NCBI RefSeq assembly: GCF_940670685.1
Contig: NZ_OW711693.1
Coordinates: 744,001-808,000, forward strand
DNA from: Anaeropeptidivorans aminofermentans
GTDB lineage: Bacteria; Bacillota; Clostridia; Lachnospirales; UBA5962
DNA: 64,000 bases
Reading direction: 5' to 3'
The notes beneath the pieces were generated by a model. The model was given only the letters and a program-made list of their open reading frames with translations, ran no database searches and was not told the DNA's origin. Made by a program: the position numbers and the translations under genes. Shown here piece by piece: positions 11,084 to 18,788 of the stretch (its first letter is position 1; every line of letters starts with the position of its first letter).

Positions 11084-11285
11084 GATTGCCGTTAATATTG
11101 ATACGCCTATAGCAATATTCTTAGTTTCTTTAAAAACTATATTTTCTTCTCTAATAATTACCCACCCCGTTCCATATTAAAAAAGCTCTACGCTTCAAAT
11201 TCTTTCACCTGCTCGTAGAAAAGCAAACCTTGAAGCATAGTGCCTAAGTTAAATTTATTAACTTTTGTTGCTGATTTTGAAGAAA

Positions 11286-11314
11286 ATAATATCATATTTT
11301 GCAACTTATTGCAA
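11286..11314 (-). promoter_or_regulatory. Predicted sigma-A promoter of the atp operon
   Basis: On the minus strand, TTGCAA (-35, 11309-11314) and TATTAT (-10, 11286-11291) are spaced by 17 bases. They lie about 130 bases upstream of the atpI coding region, and no better match was found in this gap. Confidence 0.6.
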
Positions 11315-11317
11315 GAA

Positions 11318-11895
11318 ATATGTGCAAAACAGAGAAACAGTCAGAAGGCAAAGCCAAGGTGGAAATGTTCGCGATTTTGCAGGAATTTTGCAAAAATTTA
11401 TTGTGTTTTAAACAGGAGATTACAGGTGTTTGGACAAAAAAATATTGTCGAAATAAGTCAAAACGCCTTTTTTAAAAAGTTGCCGGATTAAAGCATGTTT
11501 ATAGGCAGATAAAGAACATTTTTATAGAATAACAATAGATTTTATTGGTTTAAATTTAAAATGCACATTTATAAGCCAAAAAGTATGCTTTATCATAAGA
11601 TATTAATTTATCTTCATTCAATCAGTTTATTTATCGGAAATATTTCTGATATACTTAATATTTCTATTGCTTTTTTAATCCTTCAGATAGAAAAGGGCAT
11701 AAGATACGAGGACAGCATGCAGAAAACCAGAAGGTCTTTTAAGCCCTAAAGATAATTAATTCACAAGGCTTTGGAAGAGAAGAGGGCCTTGTCCTTGTGG
11801 ATTTTCAACCCCTTTGCATATTTATAGAATGTTTTGCAATATATTGGGTATGTGTTAAACTTATTTTAATTAAGGGTATTTAAGGAGGAACGGCC
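11318..11895. other. Divergent gap between the atp operon and the OCD gene
   Basis: AT-rich region. Two short open frames (11240-11491 and 11561-11749) have no ribosome site and no family resemblance. An imperfect ACAAGGC / GGCCTTGT inverted repeat lies near 11765-11795. A possible weak promoter for the downstream gene (TTGCAA near 11835, 16-base gap, TAAACT) is seen but not certain. Confidence 0.4.
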
Positions 11896-12876
11896 ATGAA
11901 TCAAACATTAATAATCAATAAGAAAGAAGCGGAGGCGCTTCTTACCTTTGAGGACGCCATAAAAGCTATGAGAGAAGTTTTTGCTGCAATATCTCAAGGC
12001 GATGCAATAATGCTTCAAAGAGAGATGATAAAACATGAAAACGGCAATGCTCTTGCCGTAATGCCTGCTTCCATGAAAGATAAGGGTATAACGGGAAGCA
12101 AAATAATTATATTTCCCGGCAAAGAGACAAGGAAAGCAGGAACAAATCAGGGGGTGTTTCCTCTTTTTTCTATAGATACAGGAGCGCTTTTGGCCATAAC
12201 CGATGCAGAGGCAATGACTGTCATACGCACTGCCGCCGCAAGTGCCTTAGCTACGGATATACTTGCTTTAAAAGAAGCATCCTCCCTTTGCATCTTAGGC
12301 ACAGGAAAGCAGGGCCTTGCCCATGCTGAAGCAATCTGCCTTGTAAGAAATATAAAGAATATATATTTATGGAATAAAAATCACGATACGGGAAGGGCGG
12401 CTGTAAAGCGCTTTCAGGAGAAGCTCGCGATTCCAATTACTTATTTTGAAAATTCAGAAGATGCCGTTAAAAATGCCGACATTATTTGTACGACCTCTAA
12501 AGCCCATGAGCCTATCCTTTTGGGAAAGGATATAAAAGAAGGGGCCCATATAAACGCAGTAGGGGCATGCTCATCAAAAATACGAGAGATTGATACGGAA
12601 GTTTTAAAAAGGGCAAAGGTATTCTGCGATAAAAAAGAAGCCTGTTTTAAAGATGCAGGCGATTTATTGATTCCTCTTGAAAAAGGAGAAATCCATAAGG
12701 ATATTGTAATAGGGGAAATAGGCCAAATTATTTTAGGAGAGAGTCAAGGGCGCACCAGCAATGTAGAAATTACTCTTTTTGAAAGTGTAGGATTAAGCGT
12801 GCAGGATTTGGCGTCGGCGTGGCTTATTTATGAAAAGGCCCTTAAATCAGGCCATGGAATAAAAGTTGAGCTATAG
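11896..12876 (+). CDS. Ornithine cyclodeaminase / mu-crystallin family protein
   Basis: A 326-residue NAD(P)-dependent enzyme of the ornithine cyclodeaminase (OCD)/mu-crystallin family. The substrate segment with a conserved arginine-lysine pair (VMPASMKDKGITGSKII), the MTVIRTAAASALAT helix, the Rossmann motif GTGKQGLAH (about residue 135) and the C-terminal LFESVGLSVQDLASA are all present. Members convert L-ornithine to proline and ammonia or act as ketimine reductases or alanine/lysine dehydrogenases; the exact substrate cannot be read. Start supported by AAGGAGG. Single gene, with a TIR element directly after it. Fits an amino-acid-using metabolism along with alanine dehydrogenase at 54527. 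Confidence 0.88.
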   Translation: MNQTLIINKKEAEALLTFEDAIKAMREVFAAISQGDAIMLQREMIKHENGNALAVMPASMKDKGITGSKIIIFPGKETRKAGTNQGVFPLFSIDTGALLAITDAEAMTVIRTAAASALATDILALKEASSLCILGTGKQGLAHAEAICLVRNIKNIYLWNKNHDTGRAAVKRFQEKLAIPITYFENSEDAVKNADIICTTSKAHEPILLGKDIKEGAHINAVGACSSKIREIDTEVLKRAKVFCDKKEACFKDAGDLLIPLEKGEIHKDIVIGEIGQIILGESQGRTSNVEITLFESVGLSVQDLASAWLIYEKALKSGHGIKVEL

Positions 12877-12886
12877 AAAATTTATT

Positions 12887-13125
12887 AATAGTAAAATAAT
12901 TTAATTACAGTAATAAAAATCGTATACTTTATACTTAATGTACCTAAAAATACTTATAGGGAAGCTGTAAAAGAGTCTTCAGGTGAATGGTCTCTATAGT
13001 CAGCAAAGATCTTTTTATCTTTGTTGACTATAAATGGTTTAATATAAGTGCATAAGTGCTTCTATTATATTTAAGCCGTTTATGAAAAATAGCTTTTTGT
13101 TCCTGTCTTAAAGCTATCTTACTAA
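12887..13125. repeat. TIR mosaic element, ~239 bp
   Basis: Left end AATAGTAAAATAATTTAATTACAG, right end CTTACTA. It has the GTAATAAAAATCGTAT arm, an AGTCAACAAAGAT-type hairpin in the form GTCAGCAAAGAT / ATCTTTGTTGAC, and the TTAAGCCGTTTATGAAAAATAG block. It starts ten bases after the OCD stop codon. Closely related to 36930-37138. Confidence 0.75.
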
Positions 13126-13225
13126 AATATCTGGTTTCAGAGAAAACTTCTTCTTTTTAATAGGGCAGAGGAGGTCAAGACTATAAAGAATACCCATGAT
13201 ATACTGTCCTTATAAGGAGGTAGAT

Positions 13226-14128
13226 ATGATGTATGCATGGGAAGCGATACAAAAAACAATAAATTATATTGAAGCTCATATCAGCAGTGAGATTCAAATT
13301 GAAGAACTTTCGAAGGAGGCTTCACTTTCGCCTTTTTATCATCAAAGGCTGTTTTCACGCCTTGTAAAAAAACCGGTAAGAGAATATATCAAGCTTAGGC
13401 GCTTGGCTAAGGCTTGTAAATTGCTTGATAACAGGCAATGCCGCATTTTGGATATTGCCCTTGATTGCGGATTCGGAAGCCACGAAACATTTACCCGGTC
13501 TTTTAAAGAAGCCTATGGAATAACCCCTGAGCAATACAGGGAAAAGCCGGTGATGCTGAATCAATTTGATAAGCCTGATTTAATGCTTAATTATGCGATG
13601 ATTGATGAAGGCGTTCCTTTGATAAGTGACGGGCTTGTACTGGAGTTTAACCGTAAAACCCTTAAGGAACCGGTTTTATTTATGGGTGTAAAAGGGATTA
13701 TCCCCATTGAAGGGCAGATGCCTTTAGGAGAATCTACGGGACTTGATATGCCCGGAGCGGTATGGGAGCGGTTTCATCGGGAGAAAGTAAACATGCCCCG
13801 GATACCCTGCGGAAGAGAAATAGGCGTAGCCTATATGGGCGATGCCCCGGAAGGAAGCTTTACTTACTTTGCCGGAGGCGAGGTAAAAGCAGGAGCGGAA
13901 AATGCCGATTACGCTACATGGAGCCTTCCGGCAAGGGAATATGTAATCTGTGGATTTGAAGCGGAAGATTTTCAGACCCTTGTGACAGAAGCCCTTAATA
14001 AAGCCGTTAAATACAGCGTATTATGGCTTGAAAAGCATCATCTTACAATGGAAGTTTATTCTCCTGAGATTTATTATGACAGCTCCCCGGAAAGAAACTA
14101 TATGGAGCTGTGGATGCCGGTATCTTAG
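13226..14128 (+). CDS. AraC-family regulator with GyrI-like effector domain
   Basis: About 300 residues. Residues 1-105 form an AraC/XylS double helix-turn-helix (IEELSKEASLSPFYHQRLF and ILDIALDCGFGSHETFTRSFK); residues ~125-300 form a GyrI/effector-binding domain (EVKAGAENADYATWSLPAREY, then ELWMPV at the end). This is the SoxS/Rob-like layout with a small-molecule sensor at the C terminus. The frame opens at 13196, but AAGGAGG at 13214-13220 sets the start at 13226 (or 13229). Its target genes are not evident; the neighbouring dga-type cluster is convergent and ends at a shared terminator. Confidence 0.9.
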   Translation: MMYAWEAIQKTINYIEAHISSEIQIEELSKEASLSPFYHQRLFSRLVKKPVREYIKLRRLAKACKLLDNRQCRILDIALDCGFGSHETFTRSFKEAYGITPEQYREKPVMLNQFDKPDLMLNYAMIDEGVPLISDGLVLEFNRKTLKEPVLFMGVKGIIPIEGQMPLGESTGLDMPGAVWERFHREKVNMPRIPCGREIGVAYMGDAPEGSFTYFAGGEVKAGAENADYATWSLPAREYVICGFEAEDFQTLVTEALNKAVKYSVLWLEKHHLTMEVYSPEIYYDSSPERNYMELWMPVS

Positions 14129-14133
14129 AAAAG

Positions 14134-14167
14134 CAAAAAGGATTGTTCCGGGGAACAATCCTTTTTC
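14134..14167. terminator. Bidirectional terminator
   Basis: A perfect 15-bp stem (AAAAAGGATTGTTCC / GGAACAATCCTTTTT) lies between the convergent AraC and dgaF genes, with T runs on both strands. Confidence 0.9.
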
Positions 14168-14169
14168 TT

Positions 14170-14895
14170 TTATAATAGTTTTTCGAATATTTCCTTTATT
14201 CTTTTAACATCGGTAATCTTTGTTTTTCCGCTTTCCTTGTCTATGATTGAGGAATATACATGGACGATGACTTTAGGAACATTTTCTTCTATGCATATTT
14301 TAAGAATTTCCTCAATGTTTTCAAGGTCTATTCCCCCGGTAGGCTCAAGAATAAAATCTGATTTTCCGCAGGCTTTGGCAACGAGCTTAAATTCCTCTAT
14401 TGTTTTAAGGCCCCCCATAGGGAAGAATTTAAGGGAATTTCCCCCCATCTCCTTAACAAGGGCTATTGCCGTCTCTACAGGAATATTGCCGTCGGGAAGC
14501 TTTGTGCTTTCAGGGCCTGTGCTGATTTTCACAAGACCGGGGATTCCCGAAGGAGACACAAGGGCGTTTATATGGGCATCATTTCCAGATACCTTTTCTC
14601 TTGTGATTCCGACATAGGGGAAAACCTGATTTACATGGTTTGGCTTAAGTGCTCCGGAAAGTGCCGCAACCATAAGCCCCTGGGCAGGGTTTCCTGCGCC
14701 AAGGCCGATGGAAATATTATTTTCAAGGGCGGCTTGATATTTTTTCATATCTGAAAGGGCTTCGTCAAAATTTGGATAATTGCCTGAAAGAACGCCTATT
14801 ACGGCATTTTTATCCATTGCCTCATAGATTTCCAAAGCGTTTTCAATATCTTTTGTGAGACAGTTTAAACAAAGTCTGTTTTTATAGTAATTCAT
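14170..14895 (-). CDS. dgaF: KDGP aldolase, DgaF family
   Basis: A 241-residue class I aldolase of the 2-dehydro-3-deoxy-phosphogluconate aldolase family found in D-glucosaminate-type operons; splits KDGP to pyruvate and glyceraldehyde 3-phosphate. A TIM-barrel pattern is seen: AVIGVLSGNYPN, ISIGLGAGNP, LVSPSGIPGLVKISTGPES, GNSLKFFPMGG (with the lysine probably forming the Schiff base) and FILEPTGGIDLEN. Start has GGAGG eleven bases upstream. Last gene of the minus-strand cluster, two bases after dgaE, ending at a strong terminator. The exact substrate (stereochemistry) is inferred from the Salmonella Dga pathway. Confidence 0.9.
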   Translation of the reverse strand: MNYYKNRLCLNCLTKDIENALEIYEAMDKNAVIGVLSGNYPNFDEALSDMKKYQAALENNISIGLGAGNPAQGLMVAALSGALKPNHVNQVFPYVGITREKVSGNDAHINALVSPSGIPGLVKISTGPESTKLPDGNIPVETAIALVKEMGGNSLKFFPMGGLKTIEEFKLVAKACGKSDFILEPTGGIDLENIEEILKICIEENVPKVIVHVYSSIIDKESGKTKITDVKRIKEIFEKLL

Positions 14896-14897
14896 AA

Positions 14898-15986
14898 TTA
14901 GTCCTCCAGTATTTCTTTAAGCTTTTCTATAATTACTGGAATATCTCTTTTGCTCATAGGTCTTGGGTCAAATTCAAAATATCCGGAGGAGGCATGATGG
15001 CTTCTTGTATAAATAGCAGGATTGCCGTTTTTAAGAATATTAACGATTTCCACGGCGCTTTTTCCCGTAAGGCTTTTATCAGGGATCACTCTAAGCCTTA
15101 CAATAGCCCGGCCCATAGAATCGGGTATTTTTGATACCTTTATTCCGTTTATGCCGTTTAAATAATCTTCAAGAGGCGCAAAGAAGTCTTCGCCGGAAGG
15201 ACTGGCTTTGTCGGCATATTCCTCAATGGCCTTATAAAGCCCCATAATGGTTTCTTTTCCTACTTTAAAGGGGCGTCCCACGCCTTTCGACTGTTGATAG
15301 CACCAGTCAATATACGGCTGATTTCCTACGACACAGCCGGAGGTAGGACCGCCGAAAGCTTTCGCACCGCTGTAGATAACCATATCAGCCCCGAGAGCCA
15401 GATATTTTTTAAAATCTTCTTCCGCTGCGGCGTCTATTATAAGGGGTACAGCTTTTGCTTTGGCGACAGAGATGATATCTTCCAATGAAAGCATTCCGTC
15501 CTGAACGGCGTGATGGCTTTTCACGTAGAGAATTGCCGCTGTTTTTTCAGATATGGAAGCCTCGAATACGTCTTTTTCACATTTATTGGATACGCCTGCC
15601 ATAACAGGCTTTCCGCCGCCCAAAGTAATCATTTGGGCGATTTCTGCTCCGAAGTCTACGTTGTGGCCCATCTGAAGAAGGATTTCATTTTTTTCCGTTA
15701 AGGGATTGGGTATTTTTTTTATTTCAAGAGGGTTTCCCTTTGTTATTACTGCGGCTATCGATATAACGATGCCTGAGGAAGCTCCGCAGGTAATAAATGC
15801 ATCCTCTGCACCGGCATACTTCGCTATTTTTTTACCGGCTTCTTTTATAAGCTCATTCATATCGAAATAATTGGAGGCACCGTAATTCATAGCCTCAATG
15901 ACCCCTTCTGAAAGGGTTGAAGAGCCCAAATAAGTCATTCTTCCGCTGCAGTTTATCACTCTTTTTACATCTAATTCTTTTTCCAT
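14898..15986 (-). CDS. dgaE: PLP-dependent ammonia-lyase, DgaE family
   Basis: A 362-residue aminotransferase-fold (SelA-like) enzyme. The cofactor lysine lies in YSGAKAFGGPTSG (around residue 220), preceded by the aspartate in LIIDAAAEED that holds the pyridine nitrogen. The C-terminal RSHHASSGYFEFDPRPM is typical. In Salmonella, DgaE turns D-glucosaminate 6-phosphate into KDGP plus ammonia, which DgaF then cleaves. The gene starts four bases after DUF4310 with AGGAG overlapping that gene's end. Family assignment is firm; the substrate could be another 2-amino-2-deoxy-aldonate phosphate. Confidence 0.9.
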   Translation of the reverse strand: MEKELDVKRVINCSGRMTYLGSSTLSEGVIEAMNYGASNYFDMNELIKEAGKKIAKYAGAEDAFITCGASSGIVISIAAVITKGNPLEIKKIPNPLTEKNEILLQMGHNVDFGAEIAQMITLGGGKPVMAGVSNKCEKDVFEASISEKTAAILYVKSHHAVQDGMLSLEDIISVAKAKAVPLIIDAAAEEDFKKYLALGADMVIYSGAKAFGGPTSGCVVGNQPYIDWCYQQSKGVGRPFKVGKETIMGLYKAIEEYADKASPSGEDFFAPLEDYLNGINGIKVSKIPDSMGRAIVRLRVIPDKSLTGKSAVEIVNILKNGNPAIYTRSHHASSGYFEFDPRPMSKRDIPVIIEKLKEILED

Positions 15987-15990
15987 ATTG

Positions 15991-16677
15991 CTACGCTCCT
16001 ATTCCGAGAGTAGTAAGGCCCATAAGAAAGGCAATATATCCCACAATCATTGCGCCTAAGATTGCACCGCCGATAATAGGAGATTTACGTACGTGGAATA
16101 TAATAGCTCCAATCATTGCGCCTACGCCTACGTAAAAATCGAATTGAGCCGCCATAATCAGTATAATAGGGCCAAACCATTCGCCGACGATATTACCTGC
16201 ACCTACCATGATATCAGTACCCATAGAGCCGTATCCGCCGGGCATGAGCTTACGGATCAGCAGTATGATTGCACCGATGGCAAGGCCGATTGCGGCACCG
16301 GTTAAAAGGCTTAAAGGAAAGTTCTTAACAAGGTTTTCATAGCCCATGGAAAGGAAAAGGGCAGGAAGGCCTGCGCCTACGCCGGTCATAATAGAGCCGC
16401 CGATGTCAAGGATTCCTACAAGGGGACCTTCCAGGATACGGGCAAGAAGAAAACCGCCTGTATAGCCGATTAACGCCGCATAGCTTCCTGTTTTAAGGGC
16501 TTCGCTTAACATAACGGTAACCGATGTGGTTGAGAAATGGCCTGTGTTATATTGGATAAATATGGATGTTCCGGCAAAAACACCGGCGCATATCATCGCC
16601 ATAAATATAAGAAATGCTTTTTCCGTAAGCATAAAGCTTTCAATGGAGCTTCTTTTGTTTTCTGTAGTAGAGTTCAT
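15991..16677 (-). CDS. DUF4310 family membrane protein
   Basis: A 228-residue, glycine-rich integral membrane protein with about six or seven hydrophobic segments (near residues 18-38, 55-80, 88-110, 120-145, 155-180, 185-200 and 203-226). It belongs to the uncharacterised DUF4310 family, always seen beside DUF4311 and DgaE/DgaF homologues. AGGAGG precedes the ATG. The membrane location and company of catabolic genes suggest half of a transporter for the cluster's substrate; no transport motif of a known family is recognised. Function is inference. Confidence 0.85.
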   Translation of the reverse strand: MNSTTENKRSSIESFMLTEKAFLIFMAMICAGVFAGTSIFIQYNTGHFSTTSVTVMLSEALKTGSYAALIGYTGGFLLARILEGPLVGILDIGGSIMTGVGAGLPALFLSMGYENLVKNFPLSLLTGAAIGLAIGAIILLIRKLMPGGYGSMGTDIMVGAGNIVGEWFGPIILIMAAQFDFYVGVGAMIGAIIFHVRKSPIIGGAILGAMIVGYIAFLMGLTTLGIGA

Positions 16678-16740
16678 TTTTATCCTCCTGTATTATCTAT
16701 CGTAATTCTGCTTTAGCAATATTTCCATAAAACTAAAACT

Positions 16741-17445
16741 TTAGAAAGGAATCTTTCCTCTAAAATAAGCAATTGCAAAGAACATAATTGCCACAAAGAG
16801 CATCATAAAAAGACTTCTTCTGCTCTTTAATCCGCTGTCGGCAACGCTTTGGCCTATGAGAATACCGAGAACACAGCCGGGGGTAGCGTTTCCCATTATG
16901 TATTGAGCAAGAACACCGAATATGGTTGCAAACGTTCCCTGCCATTTTCCGGCACTTAATGCAGAAAGCCAGAATGCCACAGGAAGAACGGGGGAAAGAA
17001 TCAAATCCGCCGCCGGAGAAACCACCTTTTCTGCTATCAGAGACATGGTTTTTGGTATTAAGCTTGCAAGGGTATTTAAAACCGTTACTAAAACGGCACC
17101 GATTGCCATACCGCTTAACATCATTTTATAAGGGTTTTTAGAAGCCTCTCTGTCTTTTGCCGTAAAGTTTGAAAGACCTGCCGACCACTGGGGAATAATA
17201 CGGTGCAGTACGTCGGAGCTTAAAGAACCTGTTCCTACGACGGAACCTGCGGAACTGAAGAAAAATCCCAAGCCGTAGCTGAAATGGGAAAGGGGGTCGC
17301 CGTTGCAGGCGTTCATTTCGCCTAAGGTTCTGAAAGCGCCCATACCTTGAATTTCAGGGGCGTGATACATTCTCGCTGCGCCGCCGGCGGCTCCGCCTCC
17401 TGCAAGAGCGCCAACAATTATAGATTTTATTACAAGATCAATCAT
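16741..17445 (-). CDS. DUF4311 family membrane protein
   Basis: A 234-residue polytopic membrane protein of the DUF4311 family. It begins with a glycine/alanine-rich helix (VGALAGGGAAGGAARMYHA), has a conserved-looking loop (FRTLGEMNACNGDP, SSAGSVVGTGSLSSD) and four or more further helices. Strong ribosome site AAAGGAGGAGG. It precedes DUF4310 by 63 bases; the pair probably forms one membrane complex. The polar loop with GDP and GTG turns could be a substrate site. No biochemical role is known to me. Confidence 0.85.
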   Translation of the reverse strand: MIDLVIKSIIVGALAGGGAAGGAARMYHAPEIQGMGAFRTLGEMNACNGDPLSHFSYGLGFFFSSAGSVVGTGSLSSDVLHRIIPQWSAGLSNFTAKDREASKNPYKMMLSGMAIGAVLVTVLNTLASLIPKTMSLIAEKVVSPAADLILSPVLPVAFWLSALSAGKWQGTFATIFGVLAQYIMGNATPGCVLGILIGQSVADSGLKSRRSLFMMLFVAIMFFAIAYFRGKIPF

Positions 17446-17608
17446 TTTTGTCCTCCTCCTTTGAGTGCGGGGAATAAGCTTAAATAAACGGGGATATACT
17501 TATGAAACTTGAAAACTGCCTTTGGTTTTTTCAGTTTCATAAGGCTTTCTTAATACAGAACAAATAAACTTGATGCTTTTTAAGTTTATTTACCCTATCT
17601 TCCGTCCT
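17446..17608 (-). other. Intercistronic spacer with two hairpins
   Basis: The longest gap inside the cluster after the regulator. Two inverted repeats are present: ATGAAACT / AGTTTCAT around 17500-17544 and AAATAAACTT / AAGTTTATTT around 17563-17592. They could act as an RNA processing or attenuation site that sets different levels for the soluble (upstream) and membrane (downstream) genes. Confidence 0.45.
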
Positions 17609-17926
17609 TTACAGCTTATTTTCCCCAGTTGATATTATCTTTATTTCTACTTCCGCAGTAACTGAAATTCGATGAAATTCATGGGTTACGGGAAGTATTA
17701 ATCCTAAAAAGCGTTTTACAGTTTCCGTTTTTTCTTCCTTATCGATGAAAAGGGCCGTTACGTGAAGCTCCACTAAATAGCCGTCAGTTTCCTTATAGGC
17801 TTCGTTTCGTATATTTTTGAAAACGTCTGTCAGAGCTTCCCTGTGGCTTTTTCCCAGACCGGAAACTTTTAATGATTTATGGATGGTTTTTAAAACATTT
17901 TCGCTACTCAAATTATTCACGCCCAT
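17609..17926 (-). CDS. DUF4312 family protein
   Basis: A 105-residue soluble protein of the DUF4312 family. It has an alternating pattern of beta strands (YLVELHVTALFID, ISVTAEVEIKII) and one amphipathic helix, suggesting a small alpha/beta fold. Overlaps the upstream SFCGS gene by 14 bases and has no strong ribosome site, so translation is likely coupled. Role unknown; it co-occurs with DUF4310/DUF4311/SFCGS. Confidence 0.82.
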   Translation of the reverse strand: MGVNNLSSENVLKTIHKSLKVSGLGKSHREALTDVFKNIRNEAYKETDGYLVELHVTALFIDKEEKTETVKRFLGLILPVTHEFHRISVTAEVEIKIISTGENKL

Positions 17927-18281
17927 ATTTTTTATAATATGCTTCGGTTATGGCTTTTCCCAATTCTTCCGTATCCATAAAGCCAAAGCCTAAAGCAACG
18001 TATCCGTTATTAACTGCGTTTACGCCGGATACGACGGTTCTTAAATCGTATATTGCGTTATATCCATATTGATTTTTTGCAGCTAAAGCACCGCCGCCGC
18101 CGCCGCCGCAGAAGCTTATGCCAAGGTCTGCATTTTCATCATGCATTACCTTGCCAAGCTTCATGTCTGCGCCTATTCCGGGAATGACGATGGCTTCCCC
18201 GCCGGCGGCCTCAATACCTTTTGCCACGTTCTGGCCTTTTCCCATACGGTGTGCAATCACTATTTTTACCTTTTTTTCCAT
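17913..18281 (-). CDS. SFCGS glycine-rich family protein
   Basis: A 122-residue soluble protein named for its motif, here ISFCGGGGGGALAA at about residues 55-68. The N-terminus (KVKIVIAHRMGKGQNVAKGIE) resembles the first strand and P-loop-like turn of a Rossmann-type or PTS EIIB-like fold, but the usual EIIB cysteine after strand 1 is absent; the only candidate nucleophile is the cysteine in SFCG. The start overlaps the PRD gene stop by one base (TAATG). A carrier or binding role in the cluster's uptake step is conceivable but unproven. Confidence 0.85.
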   Translation of the reverse strand: MEKKVKIVIAHRMGKGQNVAKGIEAAGGEAIVIPGIGADMKLGKVMHDENADLGISFCGGGGGGALAAKNQYGYNAIYDLRTVVSGVNAVNNGYVALGFGFMDTEELGKAITEAYYKKYGRE

Positions 18282-18682
18282 TATAATTCCTCACCTTTCT
18301 CTTCTTTTAATCTAAGCTGCATTGCGCCTATATGTGTTGCTATTAAAGCTTCTTCGTTATCCGGTATTTTTCTGCCGTACTGGCCTTCCAGATGAGAAGC
18401 TATTTTTTTTGCAAGTTCAAGAGCTTCAGTGCTGATTTCATCTGCAAAACTCATATCCATATCCACAAACTCACCTTTTTTTAATCTGTTATAAAGGGTG
18501 ATGAGATGCGTTACAAATACGGGGCCTGCAACAGAGTCGAATACAACGCCTTCTTTTTCACAAAAATTCATAATATCTGTGAGCTTTTTTTCAAGGGCCT
18601 GGATTTCTTCTTTTTCTATATTCCACTCCTTTGTTCTTTCGTCAATTACTTTGCAAATTTCCTTATAATCAAATCTTTTCAT
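18281..18682 (-). CDS. Stand-alone PRD domain protein
   Basis: A 133-residue protein consisting of essentially one PTS regulation domain. Both PRD histidine regions are visible: FVTHLITLYNRL (about residue 55) and ATHIGAMQLRL (about residue 115). In antiterminators and activators PRDs are phosphorylated by HPr or EIIB. Here it has no RNA- or DNA-binding domain, so it may sense or buffer phosphoryl groups within this system. AGGTG precedes the ATG. Tightly coupled to the SFCGS gene. Confidence 0.82.
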   Translation of the reverse strand: MKRFDYKEICKVIDERTKEWNIEKEEIQALEKKLTDIMNFCEKEGVVFDSVAGPVFVTHLITLYNRLKKGEFVDMDMSFADEISTEALELAKKIASHLEGQYGRKIPDNEEALIATHIGAMQLRLKEEKGEEL

Positions 18683-18788
18683 TTTTTCACCTATGTATCG
18701 TAAGAATTATGGCATATGAAGCTGCCGTATTGCCGTTTTAATGCTATGAAGCAAATAATAATGTTTATATCGTTCATAAGCTTGCTTT

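Noticed and set aside
11240-11491. 83-codon plus-strand frame upstream of the OCD gene
   Set aside because: No ribosome site, unusual composition (many Cys, Lys, Arg), and it lies over the atp promoter on the other strand.
11561-11749. 62-codon frame before the OCD gene
   Set aside because: AT-rich sequence without ribosome site or family resemblance.
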